NCBI RefSeq assembly: GCF_000478985.1
Contig: NZ_AWXB01000007.1
Location: forward strand, 1 to 35,377
Direction of reading: 5' to 3'
Source: Peptoniphilus sp. BV3C26
Lineage (GTDB): Bacteria > Bacillota > Clostridia > Tissierellales > Peptoniphilaceae
Length of the DNA stretch: 35,377 bases
Shown: positions 1-7,742 of the stretch, in pieces
Layout: each line of letters opens with the position of its first letter
Numbering within the stretch: position 1 is the stretch's first letter
The notes under the pieces: generated by a model
The model's input: only the letters and a program-made list of their open reading frames with translations
Told to the model about the DNA's origin: nothing
Databases searched by the model: none
Made by a program: the position numbers and the translations under genes

Positions 1-24
1 GATTATCTCGACTCTTTTTTTATT

Positions 25-108
25 TGGTGCGGGAAAGAGGACTTGAACCCCCACTCCGTTGGAACTAGATCCTAAGTCTAGCGCGTCTGCCAATTCCGCC
101 ATTCCCGC
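25..108 (-). tRNA. tRNA-Leu (anticodon TAG)
   Basis: Reading the minus strand, a seven-base acceptor stem GCGGGAA closes with TTCCCGC, followed by discriminator A and an encoded CCA (25-27). The anticodon stem CTAGA/TCTAG carries loop CTTAGGA, giving anticodon TAG (Leu). A long variable arm between the anticodon and T arms fits a class II tRNA. The T loop contains TTCAAGT. The gene has its own consensus promoter just upstream. Confidence 0.95.
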
Positions 109-123
109 ATGAGTACAAAAGTT

Positions 124-152
124 ATTGTAAATAAAAAATAAACTTTTGTCAA
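124..152 (-). promoter_or_regulatory. Promoter of tRNA-Leu
   Basis: On the minus strand a perfect -35 TTGACA (147-152) is followed by a 17-base spacer and -10 TACAAT (124-129). Transcription should start near 117, a few bases before the mature tRNA 5' end at 108. The promoter lies just downstream of the zinc-ribbon gene, so the tRNA is transcribed independently of it. Confidence 0.85.
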
Positions 153-170
153 CACTTTTTTAAAAAAATT

Positions 171-565
171 TTACGTTCTCACTTCCATTTTGTTTTTGCA
201 GTTGGGACAAGTTACAAGGACTTTTCCCTTACCCTTTGGAACTCTCATAGTTTTAGCACAAGCGGGACATTTTATATACTTATAAGTTTTTCTGTCTTTA
301 AATTTTCTATTTGTTAAATTTATTTTTTTTCTGAAAGGTCCTGTAATTTCTAAAAACTTTTGATTTTCAAGGTATCTTTTTTGTATATCTTTGGATAATA
401 TTCTAAAATACATAAAAAACAAAAGTATTATTGCTATGGAAATTAAAAAACTTTTTTAATAAAAAAATTTATAATTATTAATAAAAACACAAGCCAGGAG
501 AGAAACCTATTTAAGTCATCAAATCCATATCTGCCTGTCATAAATTTTATAAATTTTTCTTTCAT
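171..565 (-). pseudogene. Zinc-ribbon membrane protein, broken by (or using) a -1 frameshift
   Basis: An upstream frame starts at ATG 565 behind a GGGTG ribosome-binding site and reads MKEKFIKFMTGRYGFDDLNR followed by a hydrophobic helix. It stops at TAA 443-445 after 40 residues. The -1 frame opens at 451 and continues through a second hydrophobic helix, then RILSKDIQKRYLENQKFL, a basic linker, and a C-terminal zinc ribbon with two CPxC knuckles (CPACAKTMRVPKGKGK, then CPNC), ending at 171. Joined, they give about 131 residues with the layout I recall for a widespread Firmicutes family: GRYG-x-D-x-L start, two membrane helices, then CPxC-x-RVPKGKGK-CPxC. The switch must occur inside AAAAAAG-TTTTTTA on the minus strand (444-457). 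It could be a real inactivating one-base deletion, a homopolymer sequencing error, or recoding. Read alone, the second part would need a TTG start at 422 and would lose the first helix. The family's function is unknown to me. Confidence 0.65.
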
Positions 566-594
566 ATAATTCACCCTTAAAAATTGTTTATATT

Positions 595-623
595 ATTATA
601 ATACCCATTTTAAATTTTTTAAA
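595..623 (-). promoter_or_regulatory. Likely promoter of the zinc-ribbon gene
   Basis: On the minus strand a -10 TATAAT (595-600) lies 17 bases from a weak -35 TTTAAA (618-623). It is correctly placed about 30 bases before the ATG at 565. A strong -10 with a degenerate -35 in very A+T-rich DNA makes this moderately secure. Confidence 0.5.
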
Positions 624-633
624 TTAAATTTTA

Positions 634-656
634 AAAAGGCTATTATTAAGCCTTTT
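634..656. terminator. Hairpin with terminator shape between divergent promoters
   Basis: AAAAGGCT and AGCCTTTT form an 8-base-pair stem with a 7-base loop, flanked by A and T runs on both sides. It would look like an intrinsic terminator in either direction. It sits between the leftward zinc-ribbon promoter and the rightward DUF5693 promoter, so it has no obvious upstream gene to terminate. It may insulate the two units. Confidence 0.45.
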
Positions 657-668
657 ACTTTTAAATTA

Positions 669-697
669 TTTATAATTTTCATTTTTCATAGTATAAT
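669..697 (+). promoter_or_regulatory. Promoter of the DUF5693-csaB-tagA-tkt operon
   Basis: A consensus -10 TATAAT lies at 692-697. The -35 at 17-base spacing (669-674, TTTATA) is weak. An AAAGGAG ribosome-binding site at 715-721 precedes the ATG at 727, giving a short untranslated leader. Confidence 0.5.
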
Positions 698-726
698 GTG
701 AAAAGCTAAGAGTTAAAGGAGATACT

Positions 727-2814
727 ATGATAAAAAATAAGTTTTTTAAGAAAAATCTGATATATATTTTGTTTATTGCTTTTGGACTTTTATTTTCTTC
801 CTATTTTGTAAAAAAGAGACTTCAAATAGAAGAAGATTATAAAAATTTTGAATTTGCTTTTGATTTTTATGATCTTTCAAGTATTGCAAATTTAAGCGAT
901 ATGAACAAGGAAGAATATTTTAAAAAGTTTCCTTCTACGGGAATAAAAACAATAGCTCTTAATGAGACAACTATTGATGCTTTAAAAAATGATCCAGAAA
1001 TTAATATTACAAGTTCTTTGGAAGGAAAAGATCTTAGAATTAAGGGCGATAAAAAGGCTATTGATTTTATTGTAAAAGGTTTTGAATCTTTAAAAGATAA
1101 GAGAAATATAAATTATATTTCTGAAAATGAAATTTTAATTGAAGGCCGTCCTTCTGATTTTGTTGAATCAAAAGAAAAGCTTTATGATTCTTTCGGTCTT
1201 CCTGTGGGAAAGGGCGGAAATGATTTTTCTATGTTGGAATTTATAGGCCTTGGTTTTTATCCGGATTATCTGGAAGAAATTTATAAGGTTGACGGTATAA
1301 AAGTTTTATTAAGACCGAGTATTAACGAATATTATCAAGATGAAAGATTTGTTCTTAATAGGTTTTTTGAAACTTTAGATCAAATTCCAAAGGATAAAAA
1401 ACAAACCTATCTTGTTTTTGCGGGAAGGGAAAGTTTTAAGGATACTGAAAAAGATTCTGAAATTGTAAATGATTTTATTAAGGGCTTAAATAAAAGAAAT
1501 ATAGCTATTGCTTTGATTGAAGCTTCAAATCAAAGGGGACATCTTGAATCTGACGGTATTTCTTCTTATATCAGAAGAAGTGATGTAAAAAAACTCAGAA
1601 TGTTTTCAACTTGGGATTATATTCAATCGGAGTATGATTACAAAGTTAGAGGTCATCACAATGGAGAAGAAATAACAAATGTTTATTACAGGGCAATTTC
1701 AGAAAGAAACATTGCCAGTGTTATGGTTAAGCCTTTTGTAAAAAATGATAAAAAAATTGTAGATCTTGAAGCTTATTCAAATGTTATAAATAATGCTATA
1801 AACAGACTTGAAAAAAGAGGCTTTGTTTTAGACAGTGCCAGGGGAATGGATGAGTGGGCCCCAAGAAACTTTATGAAAACTCCTGCTGCTTTAGGAGTTG
1901 TTGGTGGTGGACTTATTCTCCTTAACTTTTTATTTAATTTAAATATTTTTGCTCAGGCTGCATTTTTTGGGTTTGGAACTTTACTTGCAATTTTATTTTT
2001 CATATTAAATAAGATGACTTCTCTTGGGGAAAGTTTGTTTAATCTGGGAGGAATTATAATTTTTCCTCTTTTAAGTTTGGCTTATTGTTTGAAAAAGTAT
2101 AATGATTTTAAAAATGACAAGAAGATAAGATCGGACTTTAATATATTTTTAAGAGGAATTAAGGTTTTATTTGTTTCTATTTTAATTACCATGATAGGTG
2201 CCTTATATGAGGTTTCTTTTTTGGCGGGAACAAATCATCTTTTGGAACTTGTAATTTTTAGGGGAGTTAAGATTTCACAACTTTTACCTATTCTTTTATC
2301 TGTTTTATTTTTCTTATACTTTATAGGTTATAAAAGAGATAATAATGATAATAAACTAAGTATTCATGAAATTAATAATTTTTTAGCTTCCAACATTAAG
2401 ATGTGGCAGGCAATTTTGTTTGGAGTTTTAGTTGGTCTTCTTGGTATTTTCTTACTAAGGGGAGGAAATTCCAGTACAAAAATTCCTGGAATAGAAGTTT
2501 TATTTAGAAACGCTCTTGAAAAATATACTCCTGCAAGACCAAGAACAAAGGCTGTTCTTTTAGGATATCCTGCAGTAATAAGTATGATTTGGTTAGCTTA
2601 TAAGAAAAAAGGAAAGTTTATGGAATTTTTCCTTGTAGTTCTAATTACTATTGGGCAGGCAGATATTGTAAATACTTTTTCTCATATAAGAACTCCGATT
2701 TCAGTTTCTTTTATGAGAATAGGAATTGAATTTATTTTTTCAATCTTTGTTGCCTTAATTTTTGTTTTAATTTATGAAATTGCCAGAAGGGGATATGAAA
2801 GACTTGACAAGTAA
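727..2814 (+). CDS. DUF5693 family polytopic membrane protein
   Basis: This 695-residue protein has one N-terminal membrane helix (about 10-28), a hydrophilic region of roughly 350 residues likely outside the membrane, then about eight hydrophobic helices from residue 385 to the end. The C-terminal segment with GYPAV, GQADIVNTFSHIRTP and a final long helix matches what I recall of the DUF5693 family. That family is typically encoded directly before csaB in Clostridia. Its biochemical function is not established; the context argues for envelope polysaccharide assembly or export. It is first in an apparent operon and its 3' end overlaps the csaB start region. Start ATG 727 follows an AAAGGAG site. 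Family call is fairly sure, role is inferred from neighbours. Confidence 0.8.
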   Translation: MIKNKFFKKNLIYILFIAFGLLFSSYFVKKRLQIEEDYKNFEFAFDFYDLSSIANLSDMNKEEYFKKFPSTGIKTIALNETTIDALKNDPEINITSSLEGKDLRIKGDKKAIDFIVKGFESLKDKRNINYISENEILIEGRPSDFVESKEKLYDSFGLPVGKGGNDFSMLEFIGLGFYPDYLEEIYKVDGIKVLLRPSINEYYQDERFVLNRFFETLDQIPKDKKQTYLVFAGRESFKDTEKDSEIVNDFIKGLNKRNIAIALIEASNQRGHLESDGISSYIRRSDVKKLRMFSTWDYIQSEYDYKVRGHHNGEEITNVYYRAISERNIASVMVKPFVKNDKKIVDLEAYSNVINNAINRLEKRGFVLDSARGMDEWAPRNFMKTPAALGVVGGGLILLNFLFNLNIFAQAAFFGFGTLLAILFFILNKMTSLGESLFNLGGIIIFPLLSLAYCLKKYNDFKNDKKIRSDFNIFLRGIKVLFVSILITMIGALYEVSFLAGTNHLLELVIFRGVKISQLLPILLSVLFFLYFIGYKRDNNDNKLSIHEINNFLASNIKMWQAILFGVLVGLLGIFLLRGGNSSTKIPGIEVLFRNALEKYTPARPRTKAVLLGYPAVISMIWLAYKKKGKFMEFFLVVLITIGQADIVNTFSHIRTPISVSFMRIGIEFIFSIFVALIFVLIYEIARRGYERLDK

Positions 2815-3901
2815 AATAGTTGTTTCAGGTTATTACGGTTACAATAATATAGGTGATGAAGCTATTTTAAAAGGGCTTTTAGACGGTGTTGGAGCTGTTA
2901 CAGATTCGGAAATTCTTGTTTTAAGCAAAAATCCCGATTGGACAAAATTAAAATATAAGGTAGAAGCTGAAGATAGATCCAATATTTTTCAAGTTTTAAA
3001 AGCAATTTTTACTTGTGATATGCTGATTTCAGGGGGAGGTTCTCTTTTGCAGGATGTTACAAGCAAAAGAAGTATTCTCTATTACCTTTTTATTATTTTT
3101 ATTGCCAAGATTTTTAGAAAAAAAGTCTTTATTTATTCTCAAGGCATAGGACCTATAAATTTAAAATTAAATAGATTTTTAACAAAATTTATTTTAAATA
3201 GGGTTGATTTTATTAATGTTAGAGATAACAAAAGCAGGGATGAACTTATAAATTTAGGGGTAAAAAAAGATATTTTAGTTACTACGGATACGGTCTTTGG
3301 AATTGAAAAACCTTCCCTTGAAAGTGGAAAAAAAATTATAGATTCTTTAAATCCAAATAAGAACAGAAAAAAAGTTGGAGCAAATTTTATTAATTGGAAA
3401 GATAATGGCCAAAGGACAATTGAAGAAGCTGTTAAAGCTTTAAAAATTGTTTTACAGGATAATAGCAATGATGTTTATTTAATTCCCTTTTATTATCATG
3501 TTGATCTTGAAATTGCCAGGAAAATTTATGATATACTTAAAATTGATTACAAAAACATCTTCTTAGTTGAAAATTACTTATATGTTGATGAATATTTATC
3601 CCTTGTAGGCAATATGGATTTAATGGTTTCCATGAGGCTTCATGGTTTGATTTTCTCAACTTTAATGGGAGTTTATCCCATAGGTATATCTTATGATCCT
3701 AAGATTGATGGATTTTTACGAGAGCTTAAAAGACCTACAAACTTTCATGTGGAAGATTTTGATGGAGAAAAGTTGGCAGAGGAAATCTTGTCTTCTCTAT
3801 CTAATATAGATTATTTAAGAAAAGAAACTATTTCAAATCTTGGAAAATTTTTAAATTTAACTTCTAAACACAATTTAGCGGTTGCAAAAATTTTAAATTA
3901 G
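2795..3901 (+). CDS. csaB: Polysaccharide pyruvyl transferase CsaB
   Basis: CsaB adds pyruvate ketals to secondary cell-wall polysaccharide, creating the ligand for SLH-domain surface proteins. Family signatures are the N-terminal SGYYGYNNIGDEA, then SGGGSLLQD, YSQGIGP, RDNKSRDEL, SMRLHGLIFS and GISYDPKIDGF, in the usual order for a protein of about 365 residues. The start is ambiguous. ATG 2774 lies far inside the DUF5693 frame with no good ribosome-binding site, while ATG 2795 or TTG 2804 follow AGAAGGGG (2785-2792). I choose 2795 (368 residues), which overlaps the upstream gene by 20 bases and implies translational coupling. tagA follows after 7 bases. No SLH-domain protein is visible in the window, so its use in S-layer anchoring is inferred from the family. 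Confidence 0.88.
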   Translation: MKDLTSKIVVSGYYGYNNIGDEAILKGLLDGVGAVTDSEILVLSKNPDWTKLKYKVEAEDRSNIFQVLKAIFTCDMLISGGGSLLQDVTSKRSILYYLFIIFIAKIFRKKVFIYSQGIGPINLKLNRFLTKFILNRVDFINVRDNKSRDELINLGVKKDILVTTDTVFGIEKPSLESGKKIIDSLNPNKNRKKVGANFINWKDNGQRTIEEAVKALKIVLQDNSNDVYLIPFYYHVDLEIARKIYDILKIDYKNIFLVENYLYVDEYLSLVGNMDLMVSMRLHGLIFSTLMGVYPIGISYDPKIDGFLRELKRPTNFHVEDFDGEKLAEEILSSLSNIDYLRKETISNLGKFLNLTSKHNLAVAKILN

Positions 3902-3908
3902 GTGAAAA

Positions 3909-4664
3909 ATGGATTATGTAAATATTTTTGGAGTTAATATAAATAATATAACTTTTAATGAAGCTTCTGATCTTGTTAAAAGTTTTTTAAAAGAAGATAG
4001 ACTTCATACTGTTATAACACCAAACACTGAAATTGTTATGGCAGCAAAAGATCATGAAAATATAAGAAATATTGTAAATAGCGCAGACTTGGTTATTCCC
4101 GATGGCATTGGACTTATTTATGGGTCTAAAATTAGAAAAAAACCTTTAAAGGAAAGGGTAACCGGATTTGATTTATCTATGGAACTTTTAAAAATTGCTG
4201 AGGAAAATGGATATTCTCTTTATCTTTTAGGGGGTAAACCTGGAATAAGTGAAAAAGCTGCTGAGAATATTAAAATAAAATTTCCGGCTTTAAATATAAA
4301 GGGATATCATCATGGATATTTTAAGGGTACACATTTGGGTATGCCAGGACATGAGGAAGAAAAAAAAGTTATTGAGGAAATAAATAAACTTAAGCCTGAT
4401 ATAATTTTTTTAGGTCTGGGTTTTCCTAAGCAAGAGCTTTGGATTGAAGAAAATAAAGATAAAATAAATTCCAAAATTATTATTGGAAATGGGGGAGTTA
4501 TGGATATTCTTTCGGGAAATAGCAAGAGAGCCCCTAAAATTTTTATAAAGTTAAATCTTGAATGGCTTTATAGACTTTTAAGTGAACCATCGAGAATTAA
4601 AAGACAAATGGCAATTCCAAAATTTATTTTAAATATTTTATTTGATAAAAATTCTGTAAAATGA
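3909..4664 (+). CDS. tagA: WecG/TagA/CpsF-type N-acetylmannosaminyltransferase (GT26)
   Basis: TagA enzymes transfer ManNAc onto GlcNAc-PP-undecaprenol at the inner membrane face, building the linkage unit of wall teichoic acid or related polymers. The 251-residue length is normal. Family motifs are TPNTE (Thr37), PDGIG (Asp65), ERVTGFDL (Arg83), LYLLGGKPG, IIFLGLGFPKQE and a C-terminal basic appendage ending LNLEWLYRLLSEPSRIKRQ. Thr37, Asp65 and Arg83 are the positions I recall as functionally important in a characterised TagA. The gene lies 7 bases after csaB and 9 before the transketolase. The pairing with csaB supports a role in a pyruvylated secondary wall polymer. Confidence 0.88.
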   Translation: MDYVNIFGVNINNITFNEASDLVKSFLKEDRLHTVITPNTEIVMAAKDHENIRNIVNSADLVIPDGIGLIYGSKIRKKPLKERVTGFDLSMELLKIAEENGYSLYLLGGKPGISEKAAENIKIKFPALNIKGYHHGYFKGTHLGMPGHEEEKKVIEEINKLKPDIIFLGLGFPKQELWIEENKDKINSKIIIGNGGVMDILSGNSKRAPKIFIKLNLEWLYRLLSEPSRIKRQMAIPKFILNILFDKNSVK

Positions 4665-4673
4665 GGAGGAAAA

Positions 4674-6626
4674 ATGAATATTGAAGAACGCTCAGTAAAT
4701 ACTATAAGAATGTTATCAATTGACCAAATTCAAAAAGCAAATTCCGGCCATCCAGGACTACCTTTAGGTTGTGCTCCAATGGCTTATGAACTTTGGGCAA
4801 ATCATATGAATCACAATCCAAATGACTTAAAGTGGATTAATAGAGATAGATTTATTTTGTCTGCAGGGCATGGTAGTGCAATGCTTTACTCCTTATTACA
4901 TTTATTCGGATACGGACTAAGTATAGAAGATTTAAAAAATTTCAGGCAAATAGGATCATTAACTCCAGGGCATCCGGAATATAGACACACTAAAGGTGTT
5001 GAAGCCACAACAGGTCCTTTAGGACAAGGTATCTCAATGGCAGTTGGAATGGCTATGGCTGAAAGACATTTAGCTGCAATTTATAACACTGAATATAAAA
5101 TAATAGACCATTACACTTACGTTATCTGCGGTGATGGAGATTTAATGGAAGGAATTTCCAACGAAGCTTGCTCTCTTGCAGGAACCTTATCCTTAGGAAA
5201 GTTAATTGTTCTTTATGATTCAAATAAAATTACTATTGAAGGTAACACTGATTTAGCCTTTAGAGAAGATGTTTTAAAAAGATTTGAAGGATTGGGATGG
5301 CAAACTTTAGAAGTTAAGGATGGAAATTCTTTAAGGGAAATTTCTGAACAAATAGAAGAAGCAAAAAAAGATGAAAGACCTACAATAATTAAAATAAATA
5401 CAACAATAGGATATGGATCTCCAGCACAAGGTAATGCAAAAGTTCATGGAGCTCCTTTGGGACTTGAAAATATTAAAAAGACCAGGGAATTTTTTGGATT
5501 TCCCGATGAAGATTTTTATGTAGATGAAGAAGTTAGAAAAAATTTCCAAGAAAAAATTAAAAATTTATCCATAAATTACGACGCTTGGAAGAGGACTGAG
5601 GAACTTTACAAAGAAAAGTATCCAGAAAAATATAAGGAATTAGTTGATAATTTTAATGGTAAATTTGATTTAAGCATTTTTGAAGATGAAGATTATTATA
5701 AATTTGATGAAGATCTTGCAACAAGAGCTTATTCAGGTAAATGTTTAAATAGAATTGCAGAAAAAGTTAATTATCTATTTGGAGGAAGCGCAGACCTTGC
5801 TCCTTCTAACAATACAAATATGAAAAATTCAAATAATTTTTCAGCAGAAGATTCCATGGGAAATAATATTAATTTCGGAGTTCGTGAACATGGAATGGCT
5901 GCAATAAGTAACGGGATAATTTTACATGGAGGATTAAAATCTTATGGGGCAACTTTTTTAGTCTTTTCAGACTATATGAAAGGTGCTATAAGACTTTCAG
6001 CCCTTCAACAAATTCCAAACATTTATATTTTAACCCACGATTCCATAGGAGTTGGAGAAGATGGACCTACTCACCAACCTATAGAGCATTTACCTATGCT
6101 TAGAAGCATTCCAAACACCATAGTATTTAGGCCCTGTGATGGTAAGGAAACTGCTGTTGCATGGAAAGTAGCTCTTTCTTCAACGTCAACTCCTGTTTGC
6201 TTAATACTATCAAGACAAAAACTTCCTAACTTAAATTCTTCTCTTGATAGTGAAAAAGGTGCTTATATTATAAAAAAAGAAGCAAAAGATTTAAAAACTA
6301 TTATAATTGCAACAGGATCTGAAGTTGAACTTGCAATTAAGGCTGCAAAAGATTTTGATGGAGTAAGAGTTGTATCCATGCCCTCAAGAGAACTTTTTGA
6401 AGCTCAAACAAAAGAGTATAGAGAAATGATATTACCCTCATCTTGCAGAAATAGAATTTCAGTTGAAGCTGCAAGTACATTTGGATGGGAAAAATATACA
6501 GGTCTTGATGGAATTAATATAGGAATTGATGAATTTGGCCAATCAGGACCAGGTTCACAAGTTTTTAAATATTATGGAATTGATGAAGACCATATTAGAA
6601 ATGCAATTTTAAGTTTCGAAAATTAA
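4674..6626 (+). CDS. tkt: Transketolase
   Basis: This cytosolic thiamine-diphosphate enzyme of the non-oxidative pentose phosphate pathway moves two-carbon units between ketose and aldose phosphates. The 650 residues carry all three domains of a full-length enzyme. Signatures are the N-terminal [38 protein letters not shown], the thiamine-diphosphate motif [13 protein letters not shown], the pyrimidine-domain [11 protein letters not shown], and [23 protein letters not shown] 4674 follows a strong GAGGAGG site 9 bases after tagA, so it is probably co-transcribed with the envelope genes although the metabolic link is not obvious. A terminator follows immediately. Confidence 0.97.
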   Translation: MNIEERSVNTIRMLSIDQIQKANSGHPGLPLGCAPMAYELWANHMNHNPNDLKWINRDRFILSAGHGSAMLYSLLHLFGYGLSIEDLKNFRQIGSLTPGHPEYRHTKGVEATTGPLGQGISMAVGMAMAERHLAAIYNTEYKIIDHYTYVICGDGDLMEGISNEACSLAGTLSLGKLIVLYDSNKITIEGNTDLAFREDVLKRFEGLGWQTLEVKDGNSLREISEQIEEAKKDERPTIIKINTTIGYGSPAQGNAKVHGAPLGLENIKKTREFFGFPDEDFYVDEEVRKNFQEKIKNLSINYDAWKRTEELYKEKYPEKYKELVDNFNGKFDLSIFEDEDYYKFDEDLATRAYSGKCLNRIAEKVNYLFGGSADLAPSNNTNMKNSNNFSAEDSMGNNINFGVREHGMAAISNGIILHGGLKSYGATFLVFSDYMKGAIRLSALQQIPNIYILTHDSIGVGEDGPTHQPIEHLPMLRSIPNTIVFRPCDGKETAVAWKVALSSTSTPVCLILSRQKLPNLNSSLDSEKGAYIIKKEAKDLKTIIIATGSEVELAIKAAKDFDGVRVVSMPSRELFEAQTKEYREMILPSSCRNRISVEAASTFGWEKYTGLDGINIGIDEFGQSGPGSQVFKYYGIDEDHIRNAILSFEN

Positions 6627-6638
6627 AATTCAAATTAA

Positions 6639-6678
6639 AAAGAAGTAATTAAAATCCAATTAAATTACTTCTTTTTTT
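6639..6678 (+). terminator. Terminator after transketolase
   Basis: AAAGAAGTAATT (6639-6650) pairs with AATTACTTCTTT (6663-6674), followed by a T run to 6678. The twelve-base stem is A+T-rich but perfect and closes the csaB-tagA-tkt unit. Confidence 0.8.
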
Positions 6679-6693
6679 ATGTAAAAAATATGC

Positions 6694-6722
6694 TTGCATT
6701 ATTTTTAAACTTATTATATTAT
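6694..6722 (+). promoter_or_regulatory. Promoter of tRNA-Pro
   Basis: A -35 TTGCAT (6694-6699), a 17-base spacer and -10 TATTAT (6717-6722) predict a start about 5 bases ahead of the tRNA at 6734. Confidence 0.7.
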
Positions 6723-6733
6723 TTTATTCACGG

Positions 6734-6810
6734 CGGGATGTAGCGCAGCCCGGTAGCGCACATGTATGGGGTGCATGGGGTCGAAGGTTCAAATCCTTTC
6801 ATCCCGACCA
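6734..6810 (+). tRNA. tRNA-Pro (anticodon GGG)
   Basis: Acceptor CGGGATG/CATCCCG with discriminator A and encoded CCA gives 77 bases. The D arm is GCGC/GCGC. Anticodon stem CATGT/GCATG (one G-T pair) holds loop ATGGGGT, so position 33 is T and the anticodon is GGG. The T loop is TTCAAAT. GGG reads CCC and CCT. A separate TGG isoacceptor is presumably encoded elsewhere. Confidence 0.92.
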
Positions 6811-6834
6811 GACCTGTTTAACAGGTCTTTTTTT
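6811..6834 (+). terminator. Terminator after tRNA-Pro
   Basis: GACCTGT, loop TTA, ACAGGTC forms a perfect 7-base-pair hairpin abutting the CCA end, followed by seven Ts. Confidence 0.88.
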
Positions 6835-6864
6835 ATTGCAAAAATAATTTTAAAAATTGCAAAA

Positions 6865-6887
6865 TAAAAAAGCCCTAAGAGGGCTTT
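6865..6887 (-). terminator. Terminator of the rubredoxin gene
   Basis: On the minus strand AGCCCT, loop CTT, AGGGCT (6871-6885) is followed by a T run. It lies 12 bases beyond the rubredoxin stop codon. Confidence 0.85.
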
Positions 6888-6897
6888 AGAATATTAA

Positions 6898-7062
6898 TTA
6901 TTCTTCTACAGGTTCAAAATCATCTTTTGAAGCTCCGCAAAGTGGACATTCCCAATCTTCAGGAAGGTTTTCAAAAGGTGTTCCGGCTTTAATGCCGTTA
7001 TCTTCATCGCCTTGTTCGGGATCATAAATATATCCACATAATTGGCATTCATATTTTTGCAT
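6898..7062 (-). CDS. Rubredoxin
   Basis: This 54-residue iron-sulfur electron carrier has the two Cys pairs that bind a single iron: [14 protein letters not shown] near the start and [11 protein letters not shown] near the end. Between them are [15 protein letters not shown] residues typical of clostridial rubredoxin. The length is that of a free rubredoxin with no fused domain. A longer in-frame opening upstream has no ribosome-binding site; ATG 7062 follows GGAG (7071-7074) and matches family N termini. It is transcribed alone, with its own promoter and terminator. In anaerobes rubredoxin usually feeds oxygen or peroxide reductases, but no such partner gene lies nearby. Confidence 0.96.
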   Translation of the reverse strand: MQKYECQLCGYIYDPEQGDEDNGIKAGTPFENLPEDWECPLCGASKDDFEPVEE

Positions 7063-7094
7063 AGCTAAATCTCCTTTCAGATTATTATAATTTA

Positions 7095-7123
7095 AGTATA
7101 GCAATGACATAAACTTTTGTAAA
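7095..7123 (-). promoter_or_regulatory. Rubredoxin promoter
   Basis: On the minus strand -35 TTTACA (7118-7123), a 17-base spacer and -10 TATACT (7095-7100) predict a start about 40 bases before the ATG at 7062. Confidence 0.8.
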
Positions 7124-7163
7124 CAAGGCTTTATAAAAATAAAGTTTTGAAAACACAATTATT

Positions 7164-7192
7164 TTGTAAAAAATCATGTTTTATTTTATAAA
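7164..7192 (+). promoter_or_regulatory. Promoter of the RsbW-like gene
   Basis: -35 TTGTAA (7164-7169), a 17-base spacer and -10 TATAAA (7187-7192). The -10 box overlaps the upstream in-frame ATG at 7192, so that codon would not be in the transcript. This supports the start at 7228. Confidence 0.55.
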
Positions 7193-7227
7193 TGAGGGGT
7201 ATTAAAAACATAGATGGAGAGGGTTTC

Positions 7228-7620
7228 ATGGATTTAATTTATAAGTTTAGAGGTTCCGTCAACAGTGACTTGAGCAAGGTTAAACCATTTTTGGATTCAA
7301 TGATGTATGATTTAAATAACTTCATTTTTAATCAGGACACATTATTTGACATTAAATTAATTTTAGATGAACTAATAATAAATAGCGTATTACATGGCAA
7401 TAATAAAGATTGTTTAAAAAATGTGTACTTAAGTGTGAATCTTCTTAAAGATTCAATAGTTATTAAAGTTAAAGACGAAGGCTGCGGCATAACTTATAAT
7501 TTTAATGATTATGATTTTAAAAATCTTAAATGTTCAGGACGGGGACTTCTATTAGTAAAGGCTTTAACAGACAGCCTTGTTCTTAATAATAATGAAGTTA
7601 TTGTTAAAAAAAAGCTCTAA
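7228..7620 (+). CDS. RsbW/SpoIIAB-like serine kinase-type ATPase (HATPase_c)
   Basis: The 130-residue protein is a single GHKL ATPase domain of the anti-sigma-factor type. The N box is LDELIINSVLHGN (Glu48, Asn52), the G1 box is DEGCGI (Asp83, Gly85, Gly87) and the G2 box is SGRGLLLVKAL (103-113). RsbW-family proteins bind a sigma factor or phosphorylate an STAS anti-anti-sigma protein. Neither a sigma factor nor an STAS gene flanks it, so its partner is unknown. Start ATG 7228 follows GGAGAGG (7216-7222); a longer reading from 7192 would begin within the predicted promoter. The stop codon is embedded in the terminator hairpin. It is a single-gene unit. Family is secure, the exact role is not. 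Confidence 0.82.
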   Translation: MDLIYKFRGSVNSDLSKVKPFLDSMMYDLNNFIFNQDTLFDIKLILDELIINSVLHGNNKDCLKNVYLSVNLLKDSIVIKVKDEGCGITYNFNDYDFKNLKCSGRGLLLVKALTDSLVLNNNEVIVKKKL

Positions 7621-7634
7621 TAAGGGCTTTTTTT
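7609..7634 (+). terminator. Terminator overlapping the RsbW-like stop codon
   Basis: AAAAAGCTC (7609-7617) pairs with GGGCTTTTT (7624-7632), with one T-G pair and loop TAATAA, and runs into Ts. The TAA stop at 7618-7620 lies in the loop. Confidence 0.75.
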
Positions 7635-7644
7635 ATTGTTTTTG

Positions 7645-7673
7645 TTTACAAAACAAGTTATAAAATGTAAAAT
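7645..7673 (+). promoter_or_regulatory. Likely typA promoter
   Basis: -35 TTTACA (7645-7650), a 17-base spacer and -10 TAAAAT (7668-7673). This leaves a leader of about 60 A+T-rich bases before ATG 7743, in which I see no riboswitch-like structure. Confidence 0.5.
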
Positions 7674-7742
7674 AGCTAAGTATTATTAGTAAGTAAAATT
7701 TTATAATTTGTTATAAAGCTAAAGTTATAGAAAGAAGGAAAT

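Noticed and set aside
7063-7158. N-terminal extension of rubredoxin by 32 residues
   Set aside because: It has no ribosome-binding site and crosses the predicted rubredoxin promoter. Free rubredoxins begin at the MQKYECQ position.
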